From: Mycolicibacterium vulneris
GTDB lineage: Bacteria; Actinomycetota; Actinomycetes; Mycobacteriales; Mycobacteriaceae
Direction of reading: 5' to 3'
Assembly: GCF_002104765.1 (NCBI RefSeq)
Contig: NZ_NCXM01000043.1
Location: 1 to 40,773, forward strand
DNA: 40,773 nucleotides
This document shows, one piece after another, positions 24,219 through 33,048 of the stretch; position 1 is the first letter of the stretch, and each line of letters starts with the position of its first letter. Under the pieces are notes generated by a model. The model searched no databases, was not told the DNA's origin, and saw only the letters and a program-made list of their open reading frames with translations. Position numbers and translations under genes: made by a program.

Positions 24219-25592
24219 TTACTGGGCCTGGCTCACCGATGACATGTGGAAGTCGGGTATGCGCAGCGACGGCATCGCGGCGCGGGTGGCCCAATCTCCC
24301 CATTCGCGGGGCAGGGTCTTTTCGCTGACGCCGGCTTCGGTGGCCCGCCGCAGCAGGTCCAGCGGACTCTCGTTGAATCGGAAGTTGTTGACCGCCGCGG
24401 TCACCTGGCCGTCCTCGATGAGGTAGACACCGTCGCGGGTCAGTCCGGTGCACAACAAGGTGGTGGGGTCGACGACGCGGATGTACCACAGCGTGGTCAG
24501 CAGCAGGCCGCGCTCGGTGGCCGCGATCATGTCGTCTTGACTGGCCGTCCCGCCAGTCATCACCAGGTTGTCGGCGGCCACCGCGAAGTCGACGTCGTAT
24601 TTGGCCGCCGTGGCGCGCGGATAGGCCAGCGCGTTGATCACTCCCTCGCGGATCCAGTCCACCTGATTGATCTCCGCACCGTTGTCGAAAACCGACACCG
24701 TCTCCGAGGAACTGCTGACGGCGACGAACGGCGTGCAGGCCAGACCGGGCGCCATCGGATCGGAGAAGAGCGTCAGCGGCAGATCGGTGAGCCGCTCCCC
24801 CACCCGGGTACCGCCGCCGGGCGCCGAGAAGGCGGTCCGGCCCTCCTGGGCGCCGCGGCCGGCCATCGACCACGCCATGTAGATCATCATGTCGGCCACC
24901 GTCGACGGCGGCATGATCGTCTCGTAGCGTCCCGCCGGCAATTCGACGCTGCGCTGCGCCCAGCCCAACCGCGTCGACAGCTGCTCGAGCAGCGAATCGG
25001 TTGGCACGTCGACGAAGTCGGGTGTCCCGACGCCCGCCCAGGCGCTGGCGCCGCCGCGTTTGGCGTTGATCTCCACCGCCCCGGTGGGCTGGGTGAAACG
25101 TCGCCGCAATCCCGTCGACGATGCCAGGAAGATCGTCGAAACATTGTGGTGGGCAAAGCCATACAGCCGGTCTTCGCCGCGGAAGCCGCGGGTCAGCGAG
25201 TCGGCCACGTCCGAGAAGACCAGGGGCCCGGTGCCGGGCACCGGCGCGTCCCAATCGACGGGCACCCCGGTATCGCTCAGCAGCGGCGCGGCATCGCCGG
25301 CCTCCGGCGCCGCGCCGGCCGCCTCCTGCGACGCGGCCACCAGCCGGGGCAGCACTCGCGGGTCGGCCTCGGCGGACACCACCGTGCCGATACGCGCGCC
25401 GGACCCGCGACGCACCACCGAGATCACGGCCACGCTGCGGCTCACCGAAACCCCATTGGTGGTCATCGAATTGCCCGCCCAACGCAACGTGGCCTCGACC
25501 TTGTCGGTGACCAGCACCATGGTCTCGTCGGCGCGGCCGAGCTTGACCGCCTCATCGAGCACGATGTTGACGACATGCTGTGCAGTGATCAC
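24219..25592 (-). CDS. TldE/PmbA-family protein, partner of TldD
   Basis: This is a 457-residue TldD/PmbA-family protein without an HExxxH motif, as expected for the TldE (PmbA) subunit. Typical stretches are PAGRYETIMPPSTVADMMIY, a DGAEINQVDWIREGVINALAY-like region and LLCTGLTRDGVYLIEDGQVT near the C-terminus. TldE and TldD form a heterodimeric metalloprotease that trims modified peptides or unfolded proteins. It is equivalent to Rv2314c. The start GTG 25592 lies in the last copy of the MIRU repeat and overlaps the stop of the MIRU mini-ORF (GTGA), which suggests re-initiation coupling through the repeat. Confidence 0.92.
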   Translation of the reverse strand: MITAQHVVNIVLDEAVKLGRADETMVLVTDKVEATLRWAGNSMTTNGVSVSRSVAVISVVRRGSGARIGTVVSAEADPRVLPRLVAASQEAAGAAPEAGDAAPLLSDTGVPVDWDAPVPGTGPLVFSDVADSLTRGFRGEDRLYGFAHHNVSTIFLASSTGLRRRFTQPTGAVEINAKRGGASAWAGVGTPDFVDVPTDSLLEQLSTRLGWAQRSVELPAGRYETIMPPSTVADMMIYMAWSMAGRGAQEGRTAFSAPGGGTRVGERLTDLPLTLFSDPMAPGLACTPFVAVSSSSETVSVFDNGAEINQVDWIREGVINALAYPRATAAKYDVDFAVAADNLVMTGGTASQDDMIAATERGLLLTTLWYIRVVDPTTLLCTGLTRDGVYLIEDGQVTAAVNNFRFNESPLDLLRRATEAGVSEKTLPREWGDWATRAAMPSLRIPDFHMSSVSQAQ

Positions 25593-25710
25593 TGGCGCCG
25601 CTCCTCAGCATCGCGTCGCTCTGCATCGTCGCCGGCGCAGATCACTGGCGCCCGCTCCTCAGCATCGCGTCGCTCTGCATCGTCGCCGGCGCAGATCACT
25701 GGCGCCCGCC
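25587..25710 (-). repeat. MIRU-type tandem repeat between tldD and tldE (two full units plus a partial)
   Basis: Two units of 53 and 54 bp (25587-25639 and 25640-25693) differ only by one C, and 17 bp of a third copy (25694-25710) belong to the tldD end. On the minus strand the unit contains GCCGGCGACGATGCAGAGCG and GAGGAGCGG, which is the core I recall for mycobacterial interspersed repetitive units. As described for MIRUs, it sits at a TGA/start junction: the tldD stop (25698-25696) forms a GTGA with the first repeat start, and the last repeat stop (25591-25589) forms a GTGA with the tldE start. Confidence 0.88.
25589..25699 (-). CDS. MIRU mini-ORF bridging tldD and tldE
   Basis: GTG at 25699, overlapping the tldD stop, opens a 36-codon frame that reads VICAGDDAERRDAEERAP and then VICAGDDAERRDAEERRQ before a TGA that overlaps the tldE GTG. 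The 54-bp unit keeps the frame; the missing C in the last unit brings in the stop. The peptide itself is unlikely to have a function; ribosome passage from tldD to tldE is the likely purpose. Such bridging frames are a known property of MIRUs. Confidence 0.6.
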   Translation of the reverse strand: MICAGDDAERRDAEERAPVICAGDDAERRDAEERRQ

Positions 25711-27216
25711 CTCGGTGCGGGTGTTGAGCACGTTGACGCCGCGGAACAACGCCGACGGGCTGCCGTGGCTAACCGCGGCGATCTGCCCGGGCTGGGCCTT
25801 GCCGCAATTGAACGCACCACCCAGACGCCAGGTCGACGGGCCTCCGACGGCCTCCATCGAATTCCAGAACTCGGTCGTGGTGGCCTGATAGGCGACGTCA
25901 CGCAGCTGACCGTCCAGCCGGCCGTCGCGGATCTGGAAGAACCGCTGGCCGGTGAACTGGAAGTTGTAGCGCTGCATGTCGATTGACCATGACTTGTCGC
26001 CGACGATGTAGATGCCGTCCTCGACCCGGCCGATCAGGTCGTCGGTGCTGATGTCGTCGGGCGCCGGCTGCAGCGACACGTTGGCCATCCGCTGAATCGG
26101 CACATGGTGCGGCGAGTCGGCATACGAGCATCCGTTGGAGCGCGGCTGCCCGAGTCGCTGCGCGAACACCCGGTCGAGCTGGTAGCCGGTGAAGATGCCG
26201 TCGCGCACCAGATCCCAGCTTTGCGCGGCCACCCCCTCGTCGTCGTAACCGATGGTGGCCAAGCCGAATTCGACGGTGCGGTCGGCGGTCACCGTCATCA
26301 CCGGGGACCCGTATCGCAAGGTGCCCAGTTTGTCCGGCGTGGCGAACGACGTGCCGGCGTAGGCGGCCTCGTAGCCGATCGCACGGTCGTATTCGGTTGC
26401 GTGCCCGATCGATTCATGAATCGTCAGCCACAGGTTGGTCGGGTCGATCACCAGGTCTTTGGGCCCAGGGACGACGGTGGGCGCCTTGATCTTCTCGGCC
26501 AGCAGTGACGGCAGCTGCGCCAGCTCTTCGGTCCAGTTCCACACCTCGTCGCCGGCCAATACCTCCCAGCCCCGGCCCATCGGCGGCGCCAGTGTGCGCA
26601 TCGAGTCGAAGCTGCCGGCCGCGGGGTCGACCGTCACCGCCTCCAGCGAGGGCAGCACCCGTACCCGCTGCTGGGTGATCGAGGATCCGAACGTGTCGGC
26701 GTAGAACGTCTGCTCCTTGACGGCGGTCAGGATCGCCGACACGTGGTTGATGCCGTCGGCGCTCAGCAGCCGCCCGGAGTAGTCCTCCAGCACGGCGATC
26801 TTGTCGGTGGTCGAGATGTCGAACGGGTCGATCCGGTAGTCCGACACCCAGGCCGCGTCCGTGTAGACCGGTTCAGGCGCCAGCTCGACGCGCTCGCTGC
26901 TCAGCGTCGCCAAAGTGGTTGCCACGTGTACCGCGCGCCGCGCCGTCTCGGCCGCCATCGACGGCCCCAGCTCCGCGTGCGAGGCGAATCCCCAGGTGCC
27001 GTCGACGATCACTCGCACCGCGAGGCCGACCTCACGATTGATCACCGCGGTCTCCAGCTCGCCGTCGCGCAGCTGGATGATCTCGGTAATGATGCGATGA
27101 ACCCGCAGGTCGGCGTGCGTCGCCCCGGCCGCCTTGGCCGCCGAGAGCGCGGCTTCGGCCAGGTCGTGGCGCGGCAGGTCCAGGAAGTCGGCATCGATCC
27201 CCCGGTTCGGTGTCAC
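25696..27216 (-). CDS. tldD: TldD-family metalloprotease subunit
   Basis: This is a 506-residue protein with the TldD zinc-site motif HESIGH at about 267-272, within TIHESIGHATEYDRAIGYE. The TldD stretches GTSFATPDKLGTLRYGSPVMTVTADR and FQIRDGRLDGQLRDVAYQATT are also present. TldD is the catalytic subunit of the TldD/TldE heterodimer in the cytosol. The length equals that of Rv2315c as I recall it. I chose GTG 27216; a second in-frame GTG at 27240 would add 8 residues. The stop overlaps the first GTG of the MIRU. It is divergent from uspA, leaving 58 bp between them. Confidence 0.93.
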   Translation of the reverse strand: MTPNRGIDADFLDLPRHDLAEAALSAAKAAGATHADLRVHRIITEIIQLRDGELETAVINREVGLAVRVIVDGTWGFASHAELGPSMAAETARRAVHVATTLATLSSERVELAPEPVYTDAAWVSDYRIDPFDISTTDKIAVLEDYSGRLLSADGINHVSAILTAVKEQTFYADTFGSSITQQRVRVLPSLEAVTVDPAAGSFDSMRTLAPPMGRGWEVLAGDEVWNWTEELAQLPSLLAEKIKAPTVVPGPKDLVIDPTNLWLTIHESIGHATEYDRAIGYEAAYAGTSFATPDKLGTLRYGSPVMTVTADRTVEFGLATIGYDDEGVAAQSWDLVRDGIFTGYQLDRVFAQRLGQPRSNGCSYADSPHHVPIQRMANVSLQPAPDDISTDDLIGRVEDGIYIVGDKSWSIDMQRYNFQFTGQRFFQIRDGRLDGQLRDVAYQATTTEFWNSMEAVGGPSTWRLGGAFNCGKAQPGQIAAVSHGSPSALFRGVNVLNTRTEGGRQ

Positions 27217-27274
27217 GGTTCCACCGTAACGGCCGGTCACCCCAAACCCCGGCGGCGCCCGGTTTAATTACCCC

Positions 27275-28159
27275 ATGGCCAGCGCGGTGCTGAGGAAACA
27301 ACCTCGTTCCACTGCGCTGGGCTACGCGCTGCTGGCGCCCAGCCTGTTCGGCGTGCTCGCCTTTCTGCTGCTGCCCATCCTGGTCGTGCTCTGGCTGAGC
27401 CTGTGCCGATGGGATCTGCTCGGCCCCCTGCACTTTGTGGGCCTGTCCAACTGGCGCTCGGTGCTGACCGACGCCAGGTTCGGCAACTCGTTGATCGTCA
27501 CGGTCATCTTCGTCGCGATCGTGGTGCCGGCGCAGACCGTGCTGGGACTGCTGGCCGCGACCATGCTGGCCCGCCAGCTCCGCGGCACCAATCTGTTTCG
27601 CACCCTGTTCGTGCTGCCGTGGATTTGCGCGCCGCTGGCCATCGCGGTGCTGTGGCGATGGATCCTGGCTCCCACCGACGGCGCCGTGAGCACCGTGCTC
27701 GGGCACAGCATCGAATGGCTGTCGGATCCCAGCTTTGCGTTGCCGCTCGTTTCGGCCGTGGTGGTGTGGACCAATGTCGGCTACGTGTCGTTGTCCTTCC
27801 TGGCGGGCCTGCTGGCCATTCCCGACGACATCCACGCCGCGGCACGCACCGACGGCGCCACCGCGTGGCAGCGGTTCTGGCGCATCACCATGCCGATGCT
27901 GCGGCCGACGACCTTCTTCGTGCTGGTGACCGGGATCGTCAGCACCGCACAGGTTTTCGACATGGTGTACGCGCTGACCGACGGCGGACCGGCCGGCAGA
28001 ACCGACCTGGTGGCCCATCGCATCTACACCGAGGCGTTCGGTTCGGCGTCCATCGGCCGAGCGTCGGTGATGGCGGTGGTGCTGTTTGTCATCCTGATCG
28101 GCGTCACGCTGGTCCAGCATCTGTACTTCCGGCGACGGATCAGCTATGACCTCACCTAG
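27275..28159 (+). CDS. uspA: Sugar ABC transporter permease UspA
   Basis: This is a 294-residue MalF-type permease with six TM helices. The cytoplasmic EAA loop is AARTDGATAWQRFWRITMPML (about 190-210). With UspB it forms the membrane channel of the UspABC importer; M. tuberculosis UspC has been reported to bind amino sugars. The gene is equivalent to Rv2316. No Shine-Dalgarno sequence precedes the ATG; the AT-rich GGTTTAATTACCCC just before it suggests a leaderless or nearly leaderless transcript. It overlaps uspB by 14 bp. Confidence 0.94.
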   Translation: MASAVLRKQPRSTALGYALLAPSLFGVLAFLLLPILVVLWLSLCRWDLLGPLHFVGLSNWRSVLTDARFGNSLIVTVIFVAIVVPAQTVLGLLAATMLARQLRGTNLFRTLFVLPWICAPLAIAVLWRWILAPTDGAVSTVLGHSIEWLSDPSFALPLVSAVVVWTNVGYVSLSFLAGLLAIPDDIHAAARTDGATAWQRFWRITMPMLRPTTFFVLVTGIVSTAQVFDMVYALTDGGPAGRTDLVAHRIYTEAFGSASIGRASVMAVVLFVILIGVTLVQHLYFRRRISYDLT

Positions 28160-28970
28160 CCGCATCACGAATGTGCTGATTTACGCCGGGCTGTCGCTGG
28201 GAGCGTTGATCACGTTGGCGCCGTTCGCACTTGGATTGATGACGTCATTCACCTCGACGCACCAATTCGTCACGGGCACCCCGTTGCAGCTGCCGCGGCC
28301 ACCCACGCTGTCCAATTTCGCCAACCTGGCCGGGGCCGGGTTCGGCCGCGCGGCCGCGGTGACCGCCTTGGTGACGGCGGTGATCCTGGTGGGCCAGTTG
28401 ACCTTTTCGGTGCTGGCCGGATACGCCTTCGCGCGCCTGCAATTCCCCGGCCGCGACATGCTGTTCTGGGTCTACATCGCGACGCTGATGGTGCCGGGCA
28501 CGGTCACGGTGGTGCCGATGTATCTGATGATGGCCCAGCTCGGCCTGCGCAACACGTTCTGGGCATTGGTGCTGCCGTTCATGTTCGGCTCGCCCTACGC
28601 GATCTTTCTGCTGCGCGAGCACTTCAGGATCATCCCGAACGACTTGATCAACGCCGCCCGCCTGGACGGGGCGAACACACTGGACGTGATCGTGCACGTG
28701 GTGATCCCGTCCAGTCGCCCGGTCCTGGCCGCACTGGCATTGATCACGGTGGTGTCGCAATGGAATAACTTCATGTGGCCGTTGGTGATCACCAGCGGGC
28801 ACAAGTGGCGGGGGCTCACGGTCGCGACCGCCGACCTGCAGTCGCGGTTCAATTCCCAGTGGACGCTGGTGATGGCAGCGACCACTGTCGCGATCGCCCC
28901 GCTGATCGCGCTGTTTGTGGTCTTCCAGCGCCACATCGTCGCGTCGATCGTCGTCTCGGGACTCAAATGA
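28146..28970 (+). CDS. uspB: Sugar ABC transporter permease UspB
   Basis: This is a 274-residue MalG-type permease with six TM helices and the EAA loop NAARLDGANTLDVIVHVVIP (about 176-195). It has the same length as Rv2317 from memory. It starts 14 bp inside uspA and its TGA overlaps the uspC ATG (ATGA), so all three subunits are translationally coupled. No ATPase gene is in the operon; such importers in mycobacteria share an MsiK/SugC-type ATPase. Confidence 0.94.
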   Translation: MTSPSRITNVLIYAGLSLGALITLAPFALGLMTSFTSTHQFVTGTPLQLPRPPTLSNFANLAGAGFGRAAAVTALVTAVILVGQLTFSVLAGYAFARLQFPGRDMLFWVYIATLMVPGTVTVVPMYLMMAQLGLRNTFWALVLPFMFGSPYAIFLLREHFRIIPNDLINAARLDGANTLDVIVHVVIPSSRPVLAALALITVVSQWNNFMWPLVITSGHKWRGLTVATADLQSRFNSQWTLVMAATTVAIAPLIALFVVFQRHIVASIVVSGLK

Positions 28971-30307
28971 CCCGGCCCCGCTTTTCCACACTGGTCGCGG
29001 GATCGGTTGCGCTGGTGGCGGTGCTGCTGGCGGCGATGGCGGTGCTGCTGGACTACTCCGGACAGCCCCATGGCGGCAAGACCGTCGTCACGGTGCGCAT
29101 CTGGGGCGATCAGATCGGCTCGGCCTATCGACAATCCTTCGAGGCCTTCAGCCGCACGCACCCCGACATCGAGGTGCACCTGAACCTGGTGGCGTACTCG
29201 ACCTACTTCAACACGCTGCGCACCGATGTGGCCGGCGGCAGTGCCGACGACATCTTCTGGCTGTCCAACGCCTACCTCGCGGCGTATGCCGACAGCGGCC
29301 GGCTCCTGAACATGGGCGAAGTGCTGGGGCCCAATGCCGCTGCGGACTGGGAGCGGCCGGTCGTCGAGCAGTTCACCCGCAACGGGACGCTGTGGGGCGT
29401 GCCGCAACTGACCGACGCGGGAATCGCGGTGTACTACAACGCGGAACTTCTCGCCGCGGCCGGCGTCGAACCCGCCCAGTTGAACACCTTGCGATGGAGC
29501 CCCGACGGCAACGACACGTTGCGTCCCCTGCTGGGCCGGCTCACCGTTGACGCTGACGGAAACCGCGGCGACACATCCCGTTTCGACGCCGGACGGGTGC
29601 GGCAGTGGGCGTACAACGCGGCCAACGACCCCCAGGGCATCTACCTGAACTACATCGGATCGGCCGGCGGCGTGTTCCAGCGGGGCGACACGTTCGCGTT
29701 CGACAATCCCGGTGCCGTGACGGCCTTTCGGTATCTGGTCGACCTGATCAACCGCGACCACGTCGCACCGCCCGCCGCCGACACCAACGACAACGGCGAC
29801 TTCTGCCGCAACCAGTTCCTGGCCGGCAGAATGGCGCTCTTTCAATCCGGCACCTACAACCTGGCGCCGGTGGCGCGCGATGCCCGCTTCCACTGGGGTG
29901 TGGCGATGATGCCCACCGGGCCGGCGGGCCGGGTCAGCGTCACCAACGGCATCGCCGCGGCGGGCAATGCCGCGACGAAGCATCCTGACGCGGTGCGCCA
30001 GGTGCTGGCCTGGATGGGCAGCAAGGAGGGCAACGAATACCTGGGGCGCTACGGTGCGGCCGTCCCGGCGGTGTCCTCGGCCCAACCGGTCTACTTCCGG
30101 TATTGGGCGGCGCGAGGTGTCGACGTCACACCCTTTTTCGCCGTGCTGAACGGTCCGCGCATCGCGGCGCCTGGGGGCGCGGGCTTTGCCGCCGGCTTTG
30201 ACGCCCTGAAGCCGTACTTTGACGAAATGTTCTTGGGCCGTGGCGATGTCGCGGCGACGTTGCGGCGGGCTCAGGCGGCGGCCAACGCCGCCGCGGCGCG
30301 CCAGTAG
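28967..30307 (+). CDS. uspC: Sugar-binding protein UspC of the ABC importer
   Basis: This is a 446-residue extracellular solute-binding protein (family 1 type). One hydrophobic helix (about 9-29) is followed by a binding fold starting TVVTVRIWGDQIGSAYRQSF. Typical later parts are GGSADDIFWLSNAYLAAYADSG, GTLWGVPQLTDAGIAVYYN, and MALFQSGTYNLAPVARDARFHWGVAMMP. The N-terminus has no cysteine and so no lipobox; it is probably held by an uncleaved helix rather than as a lipoprotein. It is equivalent to Rv2318. It converges on rocE with 7 bp between the stops. Confidence 0.93.
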   Translation: MTRPRFSTLVAGSVALVAVLLAAMAVLLDYSGQPHGGKTVVTVRIWGDQIGSAYRQSFEAFSRTHPDIEVHLNLVAYSTYFNTLRTDVAGGSADDIFWLSNAYLAAYADSGRLLNMGEVLGPNAAADWERPVVEQFTRNGTLWGVPQLTDAGIAVYYNAELLAAAGVEPAQLNTLRWSPDGNDTLRPLLGRLTVDADGNRGDTSRFDAGRVRQWAYNAANDPQGIYLNYIGSAGGVFQRGDTFAFDNPGAVTAFRYLVDLINRDHVAPPAADTNDNGDFCRNQFLAGRMALFQSGTYNLAPVARDARFHWGVAMMPTGPAGRVSVTNGIAAAGNAATKHPDAVRQVLAWMGSKEGNEYLGRYGAAVPAVSSAQPVYFRYWAARGVDVTPFFAVLNGPRIAAPGGAGFAAGFDALKPYFDEMFLGRGDVAATLRRAQAAANAAAARQ

Positions 30308-30314
30308 CGGCCCG

Positions 30315-31769
30315 TCACAGGACGTCGTCCACCGACCGCTCGACCGTCTCGTCGTTGAGCGCGCTGTGGTGGCGACCCCAGACGAAATAGAAGATCAACG
30401 CCAGTGACACCCAGCAGCTGAACGCGATCCAGGTGTACCAGTGCAGGCTGGCCAGGATGTAGCCGCACGCCGCCACCGACAGGATCGGGGTGACAGGATA
30501 ACCCGGCACCTTGAATCCCCGGGGCAGGTCGGGCTCGCGCACCCGCAACACGATCACCCCGACGGAAACGACGACGAACGCGGTGAGCGTGCCGATCGAC
30601 ACCATGTCGGCGAGCTTTTGCAGCGGGATGAACGCGGCCAGAGCCGAGGCGACGATGGCGACGATCACCGTGTTGTTCACCGGCGTCATAGTGCGTGCGT
30701 TCACCGTCGCGAACCTCGCGGGCAACAGCCCGTCGCGGCCCATGGCGAACAGGATGCGGGTCAGGCCGTACATGGTGACGAGCGTGACGCTGAAGATCGA
30801 AATGACTGCCCCGGCAGCCAGAATCGTGCCGGCCCAGCCGCCGTGCGTGACGTTGTCGAGAATGACGGCCAGCCCGGCTTCCTGCTGGCCGGCGAAGTTC
30901 TGCCACGGCTGGGCGCCCAGCGCGGCCACCGCGACGAGGACGTAGACACCGGTGACGGTCAGCAGCGCGCCGATCAGTGCGCGCGGCATGGTTTTCTGCG
31001 GATTCTTCACCTCGTCACCCGCGGTGGACACGGCATCCAGGCCGATGTAGGAGAAGAAGATGGTGCCCGCGGCCGAGCCGATACCGGAAACCCCGAAGGG
31101 CGCGAAGTCATGGAGATGGCTTGCGTCGAACGCCGTGAAAGCGACGACGGCGAAGACGACCAATACGCCGAGTTTGATCATCACCATGATGGCGTTGACC
31201 TTGGCCGACTCGCTGGCGCCGCGGATGAGCAGCAACGCGCACATCACGATCAGCAGGACCGCCGGCACGTTCACGTACCCGGGCTGGGAATCCCACGGCG
31301 CGGCCGACAAGGCTTGCGGCAGCTGGAATCCCAGGACATTGCTCAGCAGCTTGTTCAGGTAGCCACTCCAGTTGACGGCGACCGCGGCGGTGGCCACCCC
31401 GTATTCCAGTAGCAGGCACGCCGCAACGCCCACGGCCACGACCTCGCCGAGCGTGGTGTAGGCATACGAATACGACGACCCCGAAACCGGCACCGCCGAA
31501 GCCAATTCGGCGTAGCAGACGGCGGCCAGCCCCGCGGCGAAGCCCGCGAGGAGGAAGGAGACGATCACTGCCGGGCCGGCCTCGGGCACGGCCTCAGCCA
31601 TGACGAAGAAGATGCCGGTGCCGACGGTCGAGCCGACCCCGAACATGGTCAGCTGGAAGGTTCCGATACCGCGCTTGAGGTGATCGGCGGTCCCCTGTGC
31701 GACGTGCGCGCCCACCACCGGGCGCCGCCGGAGCATCTGCTCTTTCAGGCTGATCGACGTGGCTGGCAA
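30315..31769 (-). CDS. rocE: Cationic amino acid/APC-family permease RocE
   Basis: This is a 484-residue permease of about twelve TM helices with the APC motif GVGSTVGTGIFFVMAEA in TM1 and FFSYIGLDAVSTAGDEVKNPQKTMPRAL around TM6-7, as in cationic amino acid transporters. It is equivalent to Rv2320c; probable substrates are arginine or ornithine, given the adjacent catabolic genes. The start is TTG 31769 with AGGAGG (31775-31780) 5 nt upstream; the open frame runs further upstream into the rocD end. It is 28 bp downstream of rocD, in the ddaH-rocD-rocE operon. Confidence 0.92.
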   Translation of the reverse strand: MPATSISLKEQMLRRRPVVGAHVAQGTADHLKRGIGTFQLTMFGVGSTVGTGIFFVMAEAVPEAGPAVIVSFLLAGFAAGLAAVCYAELASAVPVSGSSYSYAYTTLGEVVAVGVAACLLLEYGVATAAVAVNWSGYLNKLLSNVLGFQLPQALSAAPWDSQPGYVNVPAVLLIVMCALLLIRGASESAKVNAIMVMIKLGVLVVFAVVAFTAFDASHLHDFAPFGVSGIGSAAGTIFFSYIGLDAVSTAGDEVKNPQKTMPRALIGALLTVTGVYVLVAVAALGAQPWQNFAGQQEAGLAVILDNVTHGGWAGTILAAGAVISIFSVTLVTMYGLTRILFAMGRDGLLPARFATVNARTMTPVNNTVIVAIVASALAAFIPLQKLADMVSIGTLTAFVVVSVGVIVLRVREPDLPRGFKVPGYPVTPILSVAACGYILASLHWYTWIAFSCWVSLALIFYFVWGRHHSALNDETVERSVDDVL

Positions 31770-31774
31770 GCGCC

Positions 31775-31780
31775 CCTCCT
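31775..31780 (-). promoter_or_regulatory. Ribosome binding site that decides the TTG start of rocE
   Basis: AGGAGG on the minus strand lies 5 nt before the TTG at 31769. No in-frame ATG or GTG is as well placed. Confidence 0.7.
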
Positions 31781-31797
31781 GTGGCCGGATCAGCTGA

Positions 31798-33048
31798 TTA
31801 TGAAGCAACCTCCCGCAATACCGCAGCAAGCCGGCCGACCGCCCACTCGATCTCCTGGGCGGTGACCACCAAAGGCGGAGCGAAGCGCAGCGTCGAACCG
31901 TGGGTGTCTTTCACCAGGACGCCGCGGTCGGCCAGTCGCAGGCTGATCTCCTTGCCGGTGCCCAGCGACGGGTCGATGTCGACGCCCGCCCACAATCCCA
32001 GACCCCGTATCTCCTGGACACCGTGGCCGATCAGCTGTCGCAGCCGCCGATGCAGGTGCGCACCCAGCGCGGTCGCGCGGGCCTGGAACTCGCCGCGCGC
32101 CAGCATGGACACCACCGTGGTGCCGATCGCGGCGGCCAGCGGGTTGCCGCCGAAGGTGGAACCATGCTCGCCGGGATGCAACACGCCGAGGACATCGCGG
32201 TCGGCCACCACCGCCGACAGCGGAACCACTCCGCCGCCCAGCGCCTTGCCCAGCAGATAGACGTCGGGGATCACCCGCCATCGATCGCAGGCGAACGTGT
32301 AACCGGTGCGCGCCAGGCCCGACTGGATCTCGTCGGCGATCATCAACACGTTGTGCTCGCGACACAGCGCGCGGACCGCCGGCAGGTAGTCGTCCGGCGG
32401 GACGATGATCCCTGCCTCACCCTGAATGGGCTCCAACAGCACCGCGACGGTGTTGTCGTCGATCGCCTGCGCCAGCGCGGCCGCGTCGCCGAACGGCACG
32501 GAACGGAACCCCGGCGTGAAGGGCCCGAACCCATTTCGCGCGGCGGGATCCGACGAGAAGCTGACGATACTGATCGTGCGGCCGTGAAAGTTGTTGTCAG
32601 CCACGATGATGTTGGCCTGATCGGCCGGAACGCCCTTGACGTCGGCGCCCCACTTGCGGGCGACCTTGAGGCCGCTTTCGACGGCCTCGGCGCCCGAGTT
32701 CATCGGCAGCACCATGTCCTTATCGCACAGATAGGCAAGAGCGGCGCAAAAGGGTCCGAGCTTGTCTGAATGAAACGCGCGGCTGACCAACGTCACGGTG
32801 TCGAGCTGCGCATGTGCGGTGGCGGTGATCTCCGGGTTGCGGTGACCGAAGTTCACCGCGGAATAGGCGGACAGGCAATCCAGGTAGCGGCGGCCGTCGA
32901 TATCGGTGATCCACGCACCCTCGGCGCTTGCGGCGACCACGGGGAGTGGCGAATAGTTGTGCGCTGCGCGCCTTTCCGCCAGCCTGATCGCCGCATCGAT
33001 CCGGTTCGCGGCGACCTTCTGCGACGTCTGCGCATCGAGGATCGTCAT
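31798..33048 (-). CDS. rocD: Ornithine aminotransferase RocD, intact
   Basis: This is a 416-residue class III PLP aminotransferase. The active-site lysine is Lys268 in YLLGKALGGG, the PLP-nitrogen Asp is Asp239 (MIADEIQSG), and the N-terminal phrase DIDGRRYLDCLSAYSAVNFGH is typical of ornithine aminotransferases. It converts ornithine and 2-oxoglutarate to glutamate-5-semialdehyde and glutamate. M. tuberculosis has this gene split in two (rocD1/rocD2, Rv2322c/Rv2321c); here it is whole. The ATG overlaps the TGA of the upstream hydrolase gene (ATGA) and has GGAGG 8 nt upstream. Confidence 0.95.
   Translation of the reverse strand: MTILDAQTSQKVAANRIDAAIRLAERRAAHNYSPLPVVAASAEGAWITDIDGRRYLDCLSAYSAVNFGHRNPEITATAHAQLDTVTLVSRAFHSDKLGPFCAALAYLCDKDMVLPMNSGAEAVESGLKVARKWGADVKGVPADQANIIVADNNFHGRTISIVSFSSDPAARNGFGPFTPGFRSVPFGDAAALAQAIDDNTVAVLLEPIQGEAGIIVPPDDYLPAVRALCREHNVLMIADEIQSGLARTGYTFACDRWRVIPDVYLLGKALGGGVVPLSAVVADRDVLGVLHPGEHGSTFGGNPLAAAIGTTVVSMLARGEFQARATALGAHLHRRLRQLIGHGVQEIRGLGLWAGVDIDPSLGTGKEISLRLADRGVLVKDTHGSTLRFAPPLVVTAQEIEWAVGRLAAVLREVAS

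Noticed and set aside
24246..25986. Long plus-strand frames across tldE/tldD
   Set aside because: Antisense shadows of two clear genes; translations are His/Arg/Gly-rich without pattern.
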